Assembly (NCBI GenBank): GCA_963796325.1
Contig: CAWCLF010000001.1
Coordinates: forward strand, 682,001 to 746,000
Direction of reading: 5' to 3'
Length of the DNA: 64,000 bases
Source of the DNA: CAVYGN01 sp963796325
Lineage (GTDB): Bacteria > Spirochaetota > Brevinematia > Brevinematales > JAOACQ01
Positions 26,043 to 35,153 of the stretch are shown in pieces. The stretch's first letter is position 1; the number at the start of each line of letters is the position of its first letter. The notes under the pieces were generated by a model. That model saw nothing but the letters and a program-made list of their open reading frames with translations, had not been told where the DNA came from and did not search any database. The position numbers and the translations under genes were made by a program.

Positions 26043-27305
26043 CTAGACCTGTGTTTTTACGAGATCTTCGAATGTTTCCCTCTTTCTTATAAGCCTTGCT
26101 TCGCCGTTTGTGACAAGCACTTCCGCGGGCCTGGGCCTTGAGTTATAATTCGAGGACATGGAATAACCGTAAGCGCCTGTAAATAGGATCGCCAGAACGT
26201 CGCCGATTTGCGGGTCGGTGATTTGCTGAGGTTTGATGCCTTCTTCCGAACGTGTAAAAATATCGCCGTTTTCACAGAGATATCCGCCGACGGCGATTTC
26301 CTTTTTTACCCCATCGATCCTCGATGCATTGATTATAGGATGATAGCTTCCGTATGCCATTGGCCTGATGAGATGATTGAATCCTGAATCGACGCCTGCA
26401 AATTTGTAATGCGGCGTTGTCTTGATATCCATAACAGTGCATAGAAGGGTCCCTGCTTCCGCGACCAGGTACCGGCCGGGTTCAATGGCGAGATGGGGGC
26501 TCGAGCCGTAGCTCCGGGTAAATTCCCTCATCGATTCTTCAATATGTTTCCCGAAGGATTTAAAGTTGAAATTATGTTCTTCGGGCCGGTAAGGTACTCC
26601 GATCCCTCCGCCGATATCGATAAATTCGAGATTCGGGAACTTCATGGCTATATTCAGTATTATCTCTATAAGCTGGAGGTATTTTTTTTCATCAAGTATA
26701 CCCGAGCCTATATGGGCATGTATGCCGGAAAGTCTCAGTTTGCAGTCTTTAATTATAGTAGCGACCCTTTCCATGTCGTTATGCCCTTTCAGGCTGTAAA
26801 ATATGCCGAATTTGCTTTCCCTGCCGCCGGTCACTACATGGTCATGATGCCCGGCGCCCATATCGGGATTTATACGGATCGATACCGACGATCCGGGATA
26901 CCTGCTTCCGTATTTTTCCAGGGAGTATATGGAACCGAGATTAATCATTACTCCGTTCCTGACTGCAAAATCGATGTCATCATCCTTCATGTTGATCGCC
27001 GTATAGAGGATCTTTCCGGGAGAGTAGTTGGCCTGCAGCGCAATCATGACTTCTTCTTTCGAAACAGCGTCTATGTAGGCGCCTTCCTTTTCAAGTATCT
27101 GGAGCACCCTGACGTTGCTGTTAGCCTTCATTGCATAATGGATGCGTTTTTTCCCGTAATTGATCGAACCGTCAAGGAGCCTGTAGCGTTCCCTGATCAC
27201 CTGTTCGTTATAAACATAAAGCGGGCTGCCGAATTCCCTGACGAGTTCTTTTGCGCTTATCCCTCCGATTGTCAATTCGTTCTGCCTTGTATCGACGGCG
27301 TACAT
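26043..27305 (-). CDS. lysA: Diaminopimelate decarboxylase
   Basis: A 420-residue fold-type III PLP enzyme that makes lysine from meso-diaminopimelate. The PLP lysine is in IHYAMKANSN near residue 51. HAHIGSGI, DIGGGIGVPY and EPGRYLVAEAG bind the phosphate, and GYLCENGDIFTR supplies the catalytic Cys-Glu pair. The ATG at 27305 with a GGGGGAG site was chosen; an in-frame start at 27326 would add seven residues. dapA follows about 0.9 kb away in the opposite orientation, indicating a DAP pathway for lysine and possibly cell wall. Confidence 0.96.
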   Translation of the reverse strand: MYAVDTRQNELTIGGISAKELVREFGSPLYVYNEQVIRERYRLLDGSINYGKKRIHYAMKANSNVRVLQILEKEGAYIDAVSKEEVMIALQANYSPGKILYTAINMKDDDIDFAVRNGVMINLGSIYSLEKYGSRYPGSSVSIRINPDMGAGHHDHVVTGGRESKFGIFYSLKGHNDMERVATIIKDCKLRLSGIHAHIGSGILDEKKYLQLIEIILNIAMKFPNLEFIDIGGGIGVPYRPEEHNFNFKSFGKHIEESMREFTRSYGSSPHLAIEPGRYLVAEAGTLLCTVMDIKTTPHYKFAGVDSGFNHLIRPMAYGSYHPIINASRIDGVKKEIAVGGYLCENGDIFTRSEEGIKPQQITDPQIGDVLAILFTGAYGYSMSSNYNSRPRPAEVLVTNGEARLIRKRETFEDLVKTQV

Positions 27306-27370
27306 TAATCTCCCCCTTGGCTGCAAAATATAATTTTATTCCGGGAGATATAATCTGTCAAGAAACCTCG

Positions 27371-27446
27371 GTCGTCGGCAGTCGACTCTCGACTCACGAC
27401 TCCCGACTCTCGACTGTAGTCTGTTGACTGTTGACTGTTGATTGAT
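27371..27446. repeat. Heptad repeat locus C
   Basis: A short AGTC-type left part (GTCGTCGGCAGTCG) followed by a long run of 7-base units ending GACT (CTCGACT, CACGACT, CCCGACT, CTCGACT, then GTTGACT units). It lies between lysA and the divergent outer-membrane protein gene. It is the longest one-sided array of the four loci. Confidence 0.75.
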
Positions 27447-27482
27447 TATAATGAAGTGCTGTTTGAAAAGGAGGAACCTTCG

Positions 27483-28163
27483 ATGATCCGGAAGCCGATA
27501 ATGACGGCTGCAGTTTTAGTTCTTGCACTTGTTTCCATCCTGCAGGCGCAAAAAGTGACGATGGATTATAAAGAAAAATTTTTTACGATCAAGCTCGGCG
27601 CAGGTTACAATTCCTGGCTCTGGGCTTCTTCAGAACTATCATCGGAGAATGCCGTCGGGGTAAATACAAAAGGGGAGAGCGCCGGAGGAATTTCCGCATC
27701 CGCCGCTTTCCTTCTGGGCGACAACCAGGGATTGCAGTACGGGATCGAAGCATCGTATCTGCCCATTTATTTCCTTTCAGTGAATCCCGTCAGTTCGGTT
27801 TCTCTGAACGAATGGGTTTTTATGGCTCCCGTTACAGCCGATCTTGTCTGGAACGCCGGGTTTACATACCTGGACGCCGGCCTGGGAATAGCTTACATGG
27901 ATGAAGGATATTCTATTACCGGACAGGGATTATCGGAAGGGACCAATTTTATTGATTCGGCTCCATCGCTGATCGCGAAACTGGGTGTAGGCCTGATCTT
28001 CAAATTCGGGGAATCTTTCGGCCTTGATATCAGCCTGACCTTTTATTATCCCTTTTCAAATTTCGGGTTTGATACGGGTCCTTCGGTTACTTCTTCATTA
28101 AATCGGCCGCAAATAGACTTCATGCAGATAAATGCATCCGCCGGATTCGATATTTTTTTGTAA
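27483..28163 (+). CDS. Putative outer-membrane beta-barrel protein
   Basis: A 226-residue protein with a signal peptide (MIRKPIMTAAVLVLALVSILQAQ, cleavage near residue 23). The mature part has alternating polar/hydrophobic strands (FFTIKLGAGYNSWLW, LQYGIEASYLPIYFL, FGLDISLTFYYPFSNFGF) and ends in an amphipathic strand (MQINASAGFDIFL), consistent with an eight-stranded OmpA/OmpW-like barrel. The ATG at 27483 has an AAAGGAGG site; the upstream in-frame start at 27438 lies beside repeat C. No specific function can be assigned. Confidence 0.65.
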   Translation: MIRKPIMTAAVLVLALVSILQAQKVTMDYKEKFFTIKLGAGYNSWLWASSELSSENAVGVNTKGESAGGISASAAFLLGDNQGLQYGIEASYLPIYFLSVNPVSSVSLNEWVFMAPVTADLVWNAGFTYLDAGLGIAYMDEGYSITGQGLSEGTNFIDSAPSLIAKLGVGLIFKFGESFGLDISLTFYYPFSNFGFDTGPSVTSSLNRPQIDFMQINASAGFDIFL

Positions 28164-28184
28164 CTTTCGTTCCCTTCTATTTAT

Positions 28185-28213
28185 TTGACTATTCCGGCGC
28201 CTTTTAATATCAT
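28185..28213 (+). promoter_or_regulatory. Sigma-70 type promoter of dapA
   Basis: TTGACT (28185-28190), a 17-base spacer and TATCAT (28208-28213) lie 28 bases upstream of the dapA ATG. Confidence 0.55.
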
Positions 28214-28241
28214 CTTTAGATTAAAAAATCGGAGGAAAGCA

Positions 28242-29123
28242 ATGGACACGATAAGGGGTTCGATTGCAGCAGTTATTACCCCTTTCAGGAACGGGGCCGT
28301 AAGTTACTCTGATCTTGAAAAAATGATTGAATATCTCCTGGCCGGAGGCATCGACGGTATTGTTGCATGCGGCTCGACCGGAGAATCTTCCACCCTGAAC
28401 CACAAAGAGCATCTTGAAGTAATAGATTTCACTGTCAAAAAGGTTAAAGGTAAGGTTCCCGTTATAGCCGGGACCGGCTCTAATTCGACGGACGAAGCGA
28501 TCGAGCTTGCCAGGGGCGCTAAGAAATCCGGAGCCGACGCTCACCTGTCGGTGGCCCCTTATTACAATAAACCGACCCAGGAAGGCATCTATCAGCATTT
28601 TAAAGCTGTTGCCGGGGCGGTCGACCTGCCGATGATAATGTACAACATACCGGGAAGGACCGGCGTCAATATGCTGCCCGAAACTATAGGAAGGCTTTCA
28701 AAGATAAAAAATATCGACGGGGTAAAAGAAGCTTCCGGCAATCTCCAGCAGGCAGCTGAAATAATAGAGTACTCCAGGCCCGGTTTTTTGCTCTTTTCGG
28801 GCGAAGACGGGCTTAATCTCCCGATTTTATCGGTAGGCGGCGCCGGAGCGATTTCCGTGACTGCGAATATCGTTCCCAAACTTTGCGGAGAACTTTTTAA
28901 AAGTTATTTTAAAGGCGATGTCGAAAATGCGAAAAACGTGCACATATCGCTTATGCCGCTGCACAGGGCGATGTTCCTTGAAACGAACCCTATTCCCGTT
29001 AAAACAGCGGCGTTTATGATGGGCCTGATCGACAACCTGGAGTTCAGGCTTCCCCTCTGCCGTATGAATACCGAGAATTCGGAAAAGCTCAAGACGGTTC
29101 TGCGAGAGAAAGGTTTGATATAA
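28242..29123 (+). CDS. dapA: 4-hydroxy-tetrahydrodipicolinate synthase
   Basis: A 293-residue class I aldolase condensing pyruvate with aspartate semialdehyde, the first committed step to diaminopimelate and lysine. GSTGESSTLNHKEH is the signature near residue 43. The Tyr is in MIMYNIPGRTG near 132 and the Schiff-base lysine in IDGVKEASGN near 161. SGEDGLNLPILSVGGAGAIS follows. The ATG at 28242 follows GGAGG. It is first in a run dapA-murJ-ribF-rpsO-pnp. Confidence 0.97.
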   Translation: MDTIRGSIAAVITPFRNGAVSYSDLEKMIEYLLAGGIDGIVACGSTGESSTLNHKEHLEVIDFTVKKVKGKVPVIAGTGSNSTDEAIELARGAKKSGADAHLSVAPYYNKPTQEGIYQHFKAVAGAVDLPMIMYNIPGRTGVNMLPETIGRLSKIKNIDGVKEASGNLQQAAEIIEYSRPGFLLFSGEDGLNLPILSVGGAGAISVTANIVPKLCGELFKSYFKGDVENAKNVHISLMPLHRAMFLETNPIPVKTAAFMMGLIDNLEFRLPLCRMNTENSEKLKTVLREKGLI

Positions 29124-29130
29124 ACCCGCC

Positions 29131-30682
29131 ATGGCTAAAAGGCTTGTTTCATACCGGCATACGCTGGTCAATTCGGCAGGGACTTTTTTTTCCCGGGTCA
29201 CCGGTATTTTAAAGCAGAATGTCTCGAATTTTCTTTTCGGGGCAGGGCTCGACCCTTTCTGGATGGCATTCCGCCTTGTCAATTCGTTCCGCAGGTATAT
29301 CGGAGAGGGGGCCCTTACATATGCTTTCATACCTGTTTTTCAAAAAGCGCTTAAAGAGGACAATGACGAGGCATTAAAAAAAGGCGCATTCCTTTTTGCA
29401 TCCAACCTCATCAACATATTCATTCTGGTCAATCTGGCCCTCGTGGCACTGGGGGCCGGGCTTGCGCCTCTGTATGCCCCTTTTCTCGTTCCCGGCTATA
29501 AGGGCCTGATACTGCATCAGAATATCATTCTCACGATGATAATGATGCCTTATCTCATATTCATTTCCCTTTACGCTCTTATCATGGGAGTTCTCAATTC
29601 ATATAAAAAATTTACATCATCCGCGTTCGCCCCTTTCTTCTTCAACATGGCGTTTATGCTTATTCCTGTTTTCTTTTACAGGAAACTGGGCATCTATTCG
29701 CTGGGTATATCCGTTGTGGCAGGTTCGGCGGTCATGGTGATTACTCAGCTCTACGAACTTTCAAAAATAGGTTTCAGGTACAGTTTCATAATCAATTTCA
29801 GGGACCCTTATCTCGTGAGTTTCATGAAAATTGTTCACGCCTACGGCATTCAATATGATATTTTCCACTGTTAAAAACTATGCGACATCTATATTTCTTT
29901 CGTTTTTCCTGGGAAGCATGACAATATTCATGAACATTTTCATGATTATAGAGGCGCCGCTTGGAATTATCGGACTTGCAATCGGCACGGTCATGATGCC
30001 GCTATTGTCGAAATTCAGCATCGAATCCGATCATGAAAGTTTTAACAGGTCGCTTGCGGAAGGATTCAACATGATGATGTATCTTATGATTCCCGTGGCC
30101 TTATTCTTCATTTTATACCCTGATACCGTCGTAAATTCGGTATTCAGAGACATTACAATGTTTTTGAAAGGTTCTACCGGAAAATTTACAGTTGAACTTT
30201 TGAGGGGCCATTACCTCGCCCTTACAATATATTCGGCAGCGCTGCTGCCTATGGCAATGGCGATGATCTTCGAACGTATCTTTTATTCGCTTCATGATGC
30301 CAGGACCCCCTTATGGGCCAATATTATTGTATTTTTTCTTTCGATCGGATTGTATTTCAGCTCCTTTCTCCCTCGAATCGCATTTTACGGCGTTTTCGCT
30401 GCGGATATGACGGCGAGCTGGATGACGGTAATCTATTATATTATAAAGCTTAAAAAAACAGGCAGGGTGAACCTTAAAAATACAGGGCTGATATCCAGGG
30501 CATTTTATTTCATAGCTTTTTCGGCCGTTAGTTCCTTAACGGTTTATCCTCTTCACAAACTGGTTTATCAGCACGAGCAGCAGGCATTATTGTCGTTATG
30601 TCTGGCCGGGCTTGAATTTGTAATATACGGTTTTTCTTACTATATTTTAACAAGGATTTTTAAGATGGATTTAAAGCGATGA
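29131..30682 (+). CDS. murJ: Lipid II flippase MurJ, split by a frameshift
   Basis: A MurJ/MviN multi-membrane protein flipping lipid II for peptidoglycan synthesis. The first frame (29131-29874) gives LVNSAGTFFSRVTGILKQ and IGEGALTYAFIPVFQ, both typical. It leaves frame in the A-run at 29827-29830 (ATGAAAATTG). The next frame continues LFTPTAFNMIFSTVKN at 29831 and runs to 30682 with the remaining helices. Removing one A restores a protein of about 516 residues, the normal length for 14 helices. MurJ is usually essential, so a sequencing or assembly error is most likely. ribF overlaps the stop by 4 bases. Confidence 0.85.
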
Positions 30683-31656
30683 GCGCGGCATTATACTCGG
30701 ATCCTTCGGAACTCCCCCTGTTCGACGAGGCTTTTGTTACGATCGGTAATTTTGACGGGCTTCATAAAGGACACCAGAGGATCGTAGGAATGATGCAGAA
30801 GGATGCAAGGGAGAGCCCGACCGTTGCCGTGACTTTTGAGAAAGCCACTTCATTATATCTTAATCCGGACAGGTTCAAAGGATATTTATTTCCTGAAGAT
30901 TACAAAAAGAAGGCCCTTTCCGGAATCGGCATACAGAATATTCTGTCGCTGGATTTCAACAGGATCGCCGGCATGGAGGCGGAAGTTTTCATCGATCTCT
31001 TAAAGGAAAGAATAAAGAACCTGCATTTATATGTAGGTCAGGATTTCAGGTTCGGAAGGCAGAATCTCGGAAATATTCATATGTTGAGGAATATGGCTTC
31101 CGGTAAATCTTTTACTGTTAATGTTGTTAAAAAAATAAAACGGGGTTTTATTGCGGTCAGTTCGAGCGCGATAAGGGTAAAAATCAGGGGCGGAAGGATG
31201 GAAGAAGCTGCGGATATGCTGGGCAGGCCTTATTTTATAACTTCAAAAAAGATAAAAGGGGACGGCATCGGCAGAAAGAACGGTTATCCCACCGTCAATT
31301 TTGAAATAAACTCCCAGGTTCTTCCCGGTGACGGCGTTTATTTTACTCTTTTTTACCATGGAGGGAAATATATGCCTTCGATGACCTATATAGGAACCCG
31401 GCCGTCGATGCAGAATCATGACTTGAGGAACGAAACGAATATTGTCGAAGAAGATGCGGATTTAAGCGGGATCCATGACGGCGGTAATTATACCATTTTA
31501 TATATCAAAAAGATAAGAAATGAAAAAAAATTCAATAATCTTGATGAATTGTTGGAAAACCTTTATAATGATAAGAGGCAGGTTATAGAATTATACTCCC
31601 GTTACAGGACTTCGGGAAAACTGCCTTTTCTATTTCCGCCGGGTGAAGATAATTAA
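30679..31656 (+). CDS. ribF: Bifunctional riboflavin kinase/FAD synthetase
   Basis: A 325-residue two-domain enzyme making FMN and then FAD. The N-terminal nucleotidyltransferase has VTIGNFDGLHKGHQ, VGQDFRFGRQNLG and the conserved VSSSAIRVKIRGG near residue 160. The C-terminal flavokinase has GIGRKNGYPTVNFE near 198 and YIGTRPSMQ. It overlaps murJ by 4 bases and precedes rpsO, the very common ribF-rpsO-pnp order. Confidence 0.95.
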   Translation: MSAALYSDPSELPLFDEAFVTIGNFDGLHKGHQRIVGMMQKDARESPTVAVTFEKATSLYLNPDRFKGYLFPEDYKKKALSGIGIQNILSLDFNRIAGMEAEVFIDLLKERIKNLHLYVGQDFRFGRQNLGNIHMLRNMASGKSFTVNVVKKIKRGFIAVSSSAIRVKIRGGRMEEAADMLGRPYFITSKKIKGDGIGRKNGYPTVNFEINSQVLPGDGVYFTLFYHGGKYMPSMTYIGTRPSMQNHDLRNETNIVEEDADLSGIHDGGNYTILYIKKIRNEKKFNNLDELLENLYNDKRQVIELYSRYRTSGKLPFLFPPGEDN

Positions 31657-31682
31657 GGCGAAAAGCTTTTGGAGGAGATGAT

Positions 31683-31949
31683 ATGTCTATTACAAGCGCC
31701 GATAAAAAAACGGTGATCGACAAATTCGCAAGGCATGAAAAGGATACCGGTTCAGCTGAAGTGCAGATTGCTGTGATGACACAGAAGATCGCCAATCTTA
31801 CGGAGCATTTCAAAAAGTTTAAAAAAGACAATAATTCAAAAAGGGGACTTTTACGTCTTATCGGCAGGAGAAGAAGGCTGTTGCGTTATCTGCAGTCCGT
31901 AAACCCTGCAAATTATCACACCGTTACTACAAAATTAAAAATAAAATAA
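31683..31949 (+). CDS. rpsO: 30S ribosomal protein S15
   Basis: An 88-residue protein of normal S15 length. FARHEKDTGSAEVQIAVMTQKIANLTEHFK is the family hallmark, and GLLRLIGRRRRLLRYL contains the rRNA-binding arginines. It binds 16S rRNA helices early in small-subunit assembly. It has a GGAGGAG ribosome site and lies between ribF and pnp. Confidence 0.98.
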   Translation: MSITSADKKTVIDKFARHEKDTGSAEVQIAVMTQKIANLTEHFKKFKKDNNSKRGLLRLIGRRRRLLRYLQSVNPANYHTVTTKLKIK

Positions 31950-31984
31950 TCGGAATAGCCGGATTCTCAGGATAAGGAGATTGT

Positions 31985-34063
31985 ATGAGTTTTATCCAGG
32001 TCAGGAAAAAGATAGGTGAAAAAGAAATTGTCATAGAAACCGGCAAAATGGCCAAGCTCGCGGACGGAGCAGTTCTTGTCAAGTACGGCGCAAATGCGGT
32101 CCTGGTTACAGCATGCATGTCTAAGGAAACTCCCGAAGGCATCGATTTCTTTCCGCTTACGGTCAACTATATAGAGAAGTTTTATGCAGCCGGGAAAATA
32201 CCGGGCGGATATATAAAAAGAGAGGGAAAGCCCAGTGAAAAAGAAATTCTCACATCAAGGCTGATAGACCGGCCCATCAGGCCGCTTTTTCCCGCGGATT
32301 TTTTTAATGAAGTACAGATCATAGCGACAACATTATCTGCCGACCAGGTATACTCCACCGATATTCTCGGTATAATCGGAGCCTCTGCGGCATTGTCCGT
32401 TTCAAAAATACCCCTTCTTCACCCGGTAGGGGGAGTCAGGGTCATATACTCTAACGGGGCTTTCATTGTTAATCCTTCTATAATCGAAGTGGACAATTCC
32501 CAGCTTGAAATTGTAGCGGCGGGGACAAAGGAAGGGATTACCATGGTCGAAGGCGGCGCCTGCGAGGCTGACAGATCTATCCTGCTCGAGGCTATGAAAA
32601 TAGCCCATAAAGCAATTATTGAAGAAATCGAAATGATAGAGGAACTTACATCCAGGATCAATCCTGGGAAAATCGTACCGGAGCCGGTTAAATGCCTCCT
32701 TACCGACGATCTCAAGGCGAAGATGAAGGAATTCGGAACAGGTCTCATAAGGGACGCCAGCGTTAATCCGGTCAAGCAGGAAAGATCAAAAAATATGGAT
32801 GCCGCCTATGAGACTATTCTCAAGAAATTTGAAATAACTAAAGAAAGCGAATGCTATAAAGAAGCCAAAAAATGGCTTGAAGAAATTGAAGTGGATATTA
32901 TCAGAGGGCAGATCCTCGATAAAGGGCTCCGCCCCGACGGGAGAGCGCCGGATGAAATCCGTCAAATAACAATAGAACTGGACATACTTGAAAATGTCCA
33001 TGGCTCCGCGCTTTTTACAAGGGGACAGACGCAGAGCCTCGGCGTAGTGACGCTGGGTTCCTCAAGCGACGTGCAGTATGTCGACAGCCTTGAAGAAGAT
33101 GAAGCCAAGCGGTTTATGCTTCATTATAATTTCCCCCCGTTCAGCACCGGCGAGGTCAAGAAATCTCTGATGACATCCAGAAGGGAGATAGGGCATGGAA
33201 ACCTGGCCAAGAGGGCGATCGAGGCAGTCCTGCCGACTGAAGAAAATTTTCCCTATACGATAAGGATGGTCTCGGAAATACTTGAATCGAACGGTTCTTC
33301 TTCTATGGCTACGGTCTGCAGTTCGAGCCTTGCACTTATGGCGACCGGTGTGCCGATAAAAAAGGCGGTCGCGGGCATAGCCATGGGGCTCGTATGGGAT
33401 AAGGAAAATTCGAAGTTCAAGGTCCTTTCCGATATACAGGGCGTAGAAGACCATTACGGAGATATGGACTTTAAAATAGCAGGGACCGACAAGGGGATAA
33501 ATGCTTTCCAGATGGATGTAAAGACTGCCGGGATATCTTTCGATATCCTGGAAAAAGCGCTCGAACAGGCCTGGGAAGGCAAGGACTACATACTTTCGAA
33601 AATGAACGCGGTTATTCCCGTTCCGCGCGACGCACTCAGTCCGAATGCTCCCAAGATAAAGACTATTACGATTCCAGAAAATGAAATCGGTTCCGTTATC
33701 GGCGGAGGCGGCCGCACGATCAAGAAGATCATGGCTCTTACCGAAGTCAACATTTCCATCGAAGATAACGGAAGGGTGATGATATCGTCCAAGGACGAAT
33801 CCAGGATTGAAAAGGCTGTTTATATTGTAAATCACATAGTTTACGGTTTCAAGAAGGAAGAAGTAGCCGAGGGGCATGTTACCCGTATCGAAGATTACGG
33901 CGTATTCGTCGAACTTGTTCCCGGCCAGACGGGGCTTATTCACAAGTCGAACTTCCTTGTCAGGAAAAACCCGAGGGAAGCATTCAAACTGGGCGATAAA
34001 ATAAAAGTAAAAGTAATAGATATAGATGAAAAAAAGAGGATCTCCATCTCTGAAACGAATTAA
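31985..34063 (+). CDS. pnp: Polyribonucleotide nucleotidyltransferase (PNPase)
   Basis: A 692-residue phosphorolytic 3'-5' exoribonuclease, full length. The first RNase PH domain has YAAGKIPGGYIKREGKPSE near residue 70. The second RNase PH domain holds the catalytic RPDGRAPDEIRQI, LFTRGQTQSLGV and GISFDIL...AWEGKDYIL motifs. A KH domain (NEIGSVIGGGGRTIKKI near 563) and an S1 domain (HVTRIEDYGVFVELVPGQ) follow. It acts in mRNA decay with the degradosome. It lies 35 bases after rpsO and is followed at 13 bases by a lipoprotein gene. Confidence 0.98.
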   Translation: MSFIQVRKKIGEKEIVIETGKMAKLADGAVLVKYGANAVLVTACMSKETPEGIDFFPLTVNYIEKFYAAGKIPGGYIKREGKPSEKEILTSRLIDRPIRPLFPADFFNEVQIIATTLSADQVYSTDILGIIGASAALSVSKIPLLHPVGGVRVIYSNGAFIVNPSIIEVDNSQLEIVAAGTKEGITMVEGGACEADRSILLEAMKIAHKAIIEEIEMIEELTSRINPGKIVPEPVKCLLTDDLKAKMKEFGTGLIRDASVNPVKQERSKNMDAAYETILKKFEITKESECYKEAKKWLEEIEVDIIRGQILDKGLRPDGRAPDEIRQITIELDILENVHGSALFTRGQTQSLGVVTLGSSSDVQYVDSLEEDEAKRFMLHYNFPPFSTGEVKKSLMTSRREIGHGNLAKRAIEAVLPTEENFPYTIRMVSEILESNGSSSMATVCSSSLALMATGVPIKKAVAGIAMGLVWDKENSKFKVLSDIQGVEDHYGDMDFKIAGTDKGINAFQMDVKTAGISFDILEKALEQAWEGKDYILSKMNAVIPVPRDALSPNAPKIKTITIPENEIGSVIGGGGRTIKKIMALTEVNISIEDNGRVMISSKDESRIEKAVYIVNHIVYGFKKEEVAEGHVTRIEDYGVFVELVPGQTGLIHKSNFLVRKNPREAFKLGDKIKVKVIDIDEKKRISISETN

Positions 34064-34076
34064 AAGAGAGCTGACA

Positions 34077-34553
34077 ATGAAAAACTTAAGGTTAACCATT
34101 GTCTTATGCTCGGTTTTGGCATTCCTTGCTTATACGGGATGCGATATAGAGCAGGCGCAGCCCGTAATTCATCTGGCGCCTCCCCTGGGGCTTTTATTAT
34201 ACAATACAAACAACACAATCCTTCTGACGTTCCAGGGATTGAACAAGGAAAGCTACTTTTCAGGTTATACCGTCAACATATCCACGGATACGAATACATG
34301 GTACAAAGTTTGGTACGCTCCTGACGATTCGAATACGATTACGATGCCGGAGGCTAACAGCACGGCAGGCTCATCCCCGACGGTATTTTCGATCAATATT
34401 TCGAACGAGATAATACCGCCGCTGACCCTTAATGTCGGAACAGAATATTTCTTTTACGTGCAGGCTTACAGCTCGCAGTTCAGCGTTTACAGCCTGCCCA
34501 GCGAAATTGACGGCATTGTTTATTATACAAATACTAATACAGGTCCGTTTTAA
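34077..34553 (+). CDS. Tandem lipoprotein 1 downstream of pnp
   Basis: A 158-residue protein with a lipoprotein signal peptide (MKNLRLTIVLCSVLAFLAYTGC, Cys near residue 22). The mature part opens with EQAQPVIHLAPPLGLLLY and has fibronectin type III-like strands (FSGYTVNISTDTNTWYKV, GTEYFFYVQAYSSQFSVYS). It shares layout and wording with the next gene, so they are paralogues. Probably membrane-anchored; role unknown. The ATG at 34077 was chosen over a longer ORF that overlaps pnp. Confidence 0.7.
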   Translation: MKNLRLTIVLCSVLAFLAYTGCDIEQAQPVIHLAPPLGLLLYNTNNTILLTFQGLNKESYFSGYTVNISTDTNTWYKVWYAPDDSNTITMPEANSTAGSSPTVFSINISNEIIPPLTLNVGTEYFFYVQAYSSQFSVYSLPSEIDGIVYYTNTNTGPF

Positions 34554-35026
34554 TGAAATTTAAAACGAACGGCAGTAAAAAAATCTGCATAATCTATGCG
34601 ATTTTCGCGGCATTACTCGTCCTTGCAGGGTGCGGGATCGAAACATACCAGCCTGTTGTGAACCTTTCGTCGCCGCTGGGGCTTATCGCCTATGAAACGA
34701 ACAGCAATGCGATCGTGCTTCAATTCTGGGGAGAGAACGACGAGACCTGGTTCAGCGGCTATGACATATATGTGGCTGAGACCCAGGCCGACCTGCAGGC
34801 CAATAACGGTATGAGGCTCTTGAACACGGACGGAAAGACCGATAAGCCCACCATTTACAACGTACCTCCTATGACAAGCGCCCGGCAGTTCACATACACG
34901 GTATCTTATTACACCAATTTTACGCCGCTCCAGACCGGGACGACATATTTTTTCTTTGTCAAGGCATACAGCCAGCAGTACAACATTTTCAGCGATCCCA
35001 GCAATATCACTAACGTAACCTTTTAA
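34553..35026 (+). CDS. Tandem lipoprotein 2 downstream of pnp
   Basis: A 157-residue paralogue of the preceding lipoprotein. The signal peptide ends at ALLVLAGC. The mature part has ETYQPVVNLSSPLGLIAY, closely matching the QPVIHLAPPLGLLLY of the first copy, then a FnIII-like core (FSGYDIYVAETQADL, GTTYFFFVKAYSQQYNIFS). Stop and start codons of the pair overlap (TAATG), showing translational coupling. The duplication looks old, because the sequences have diverged strongly outside the shared core. Function unknown. Confidence 0.7.
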   Translation: MKFKTNGSKKICIIYAIFAALLVLAGCGIETYQPVVNLSSPLGLIAYETNSNAIVLQFWGENDETWFSGYDIYVAETQADLQANNGMRLLNTDGKTDKPTIYNVPPMTSARQFTYTVSYYTNFTPLQTGTTYFFFVKAYSQQYNIFSDPSNITNVTF

Positions 35027-35153
35027 AAAAACATCTCCTGCCTGAAGCCCGAAGGACAAATTTATTCATGGTATTTACTTTAAAATTATGAAAAATTGCT
35101 TTAAAATCTATGAAGACTGTTTTAAACTGCAGGTTAAGAGCGAGGGGCATCCG

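Noticed and set aside
33062..34099. 345-codon minus-strand frame opposite pnp
   Set aside because: It lies entirely opposite the conserved pnp gene, and has no family or start signal; a shadow of GC-biased codons.
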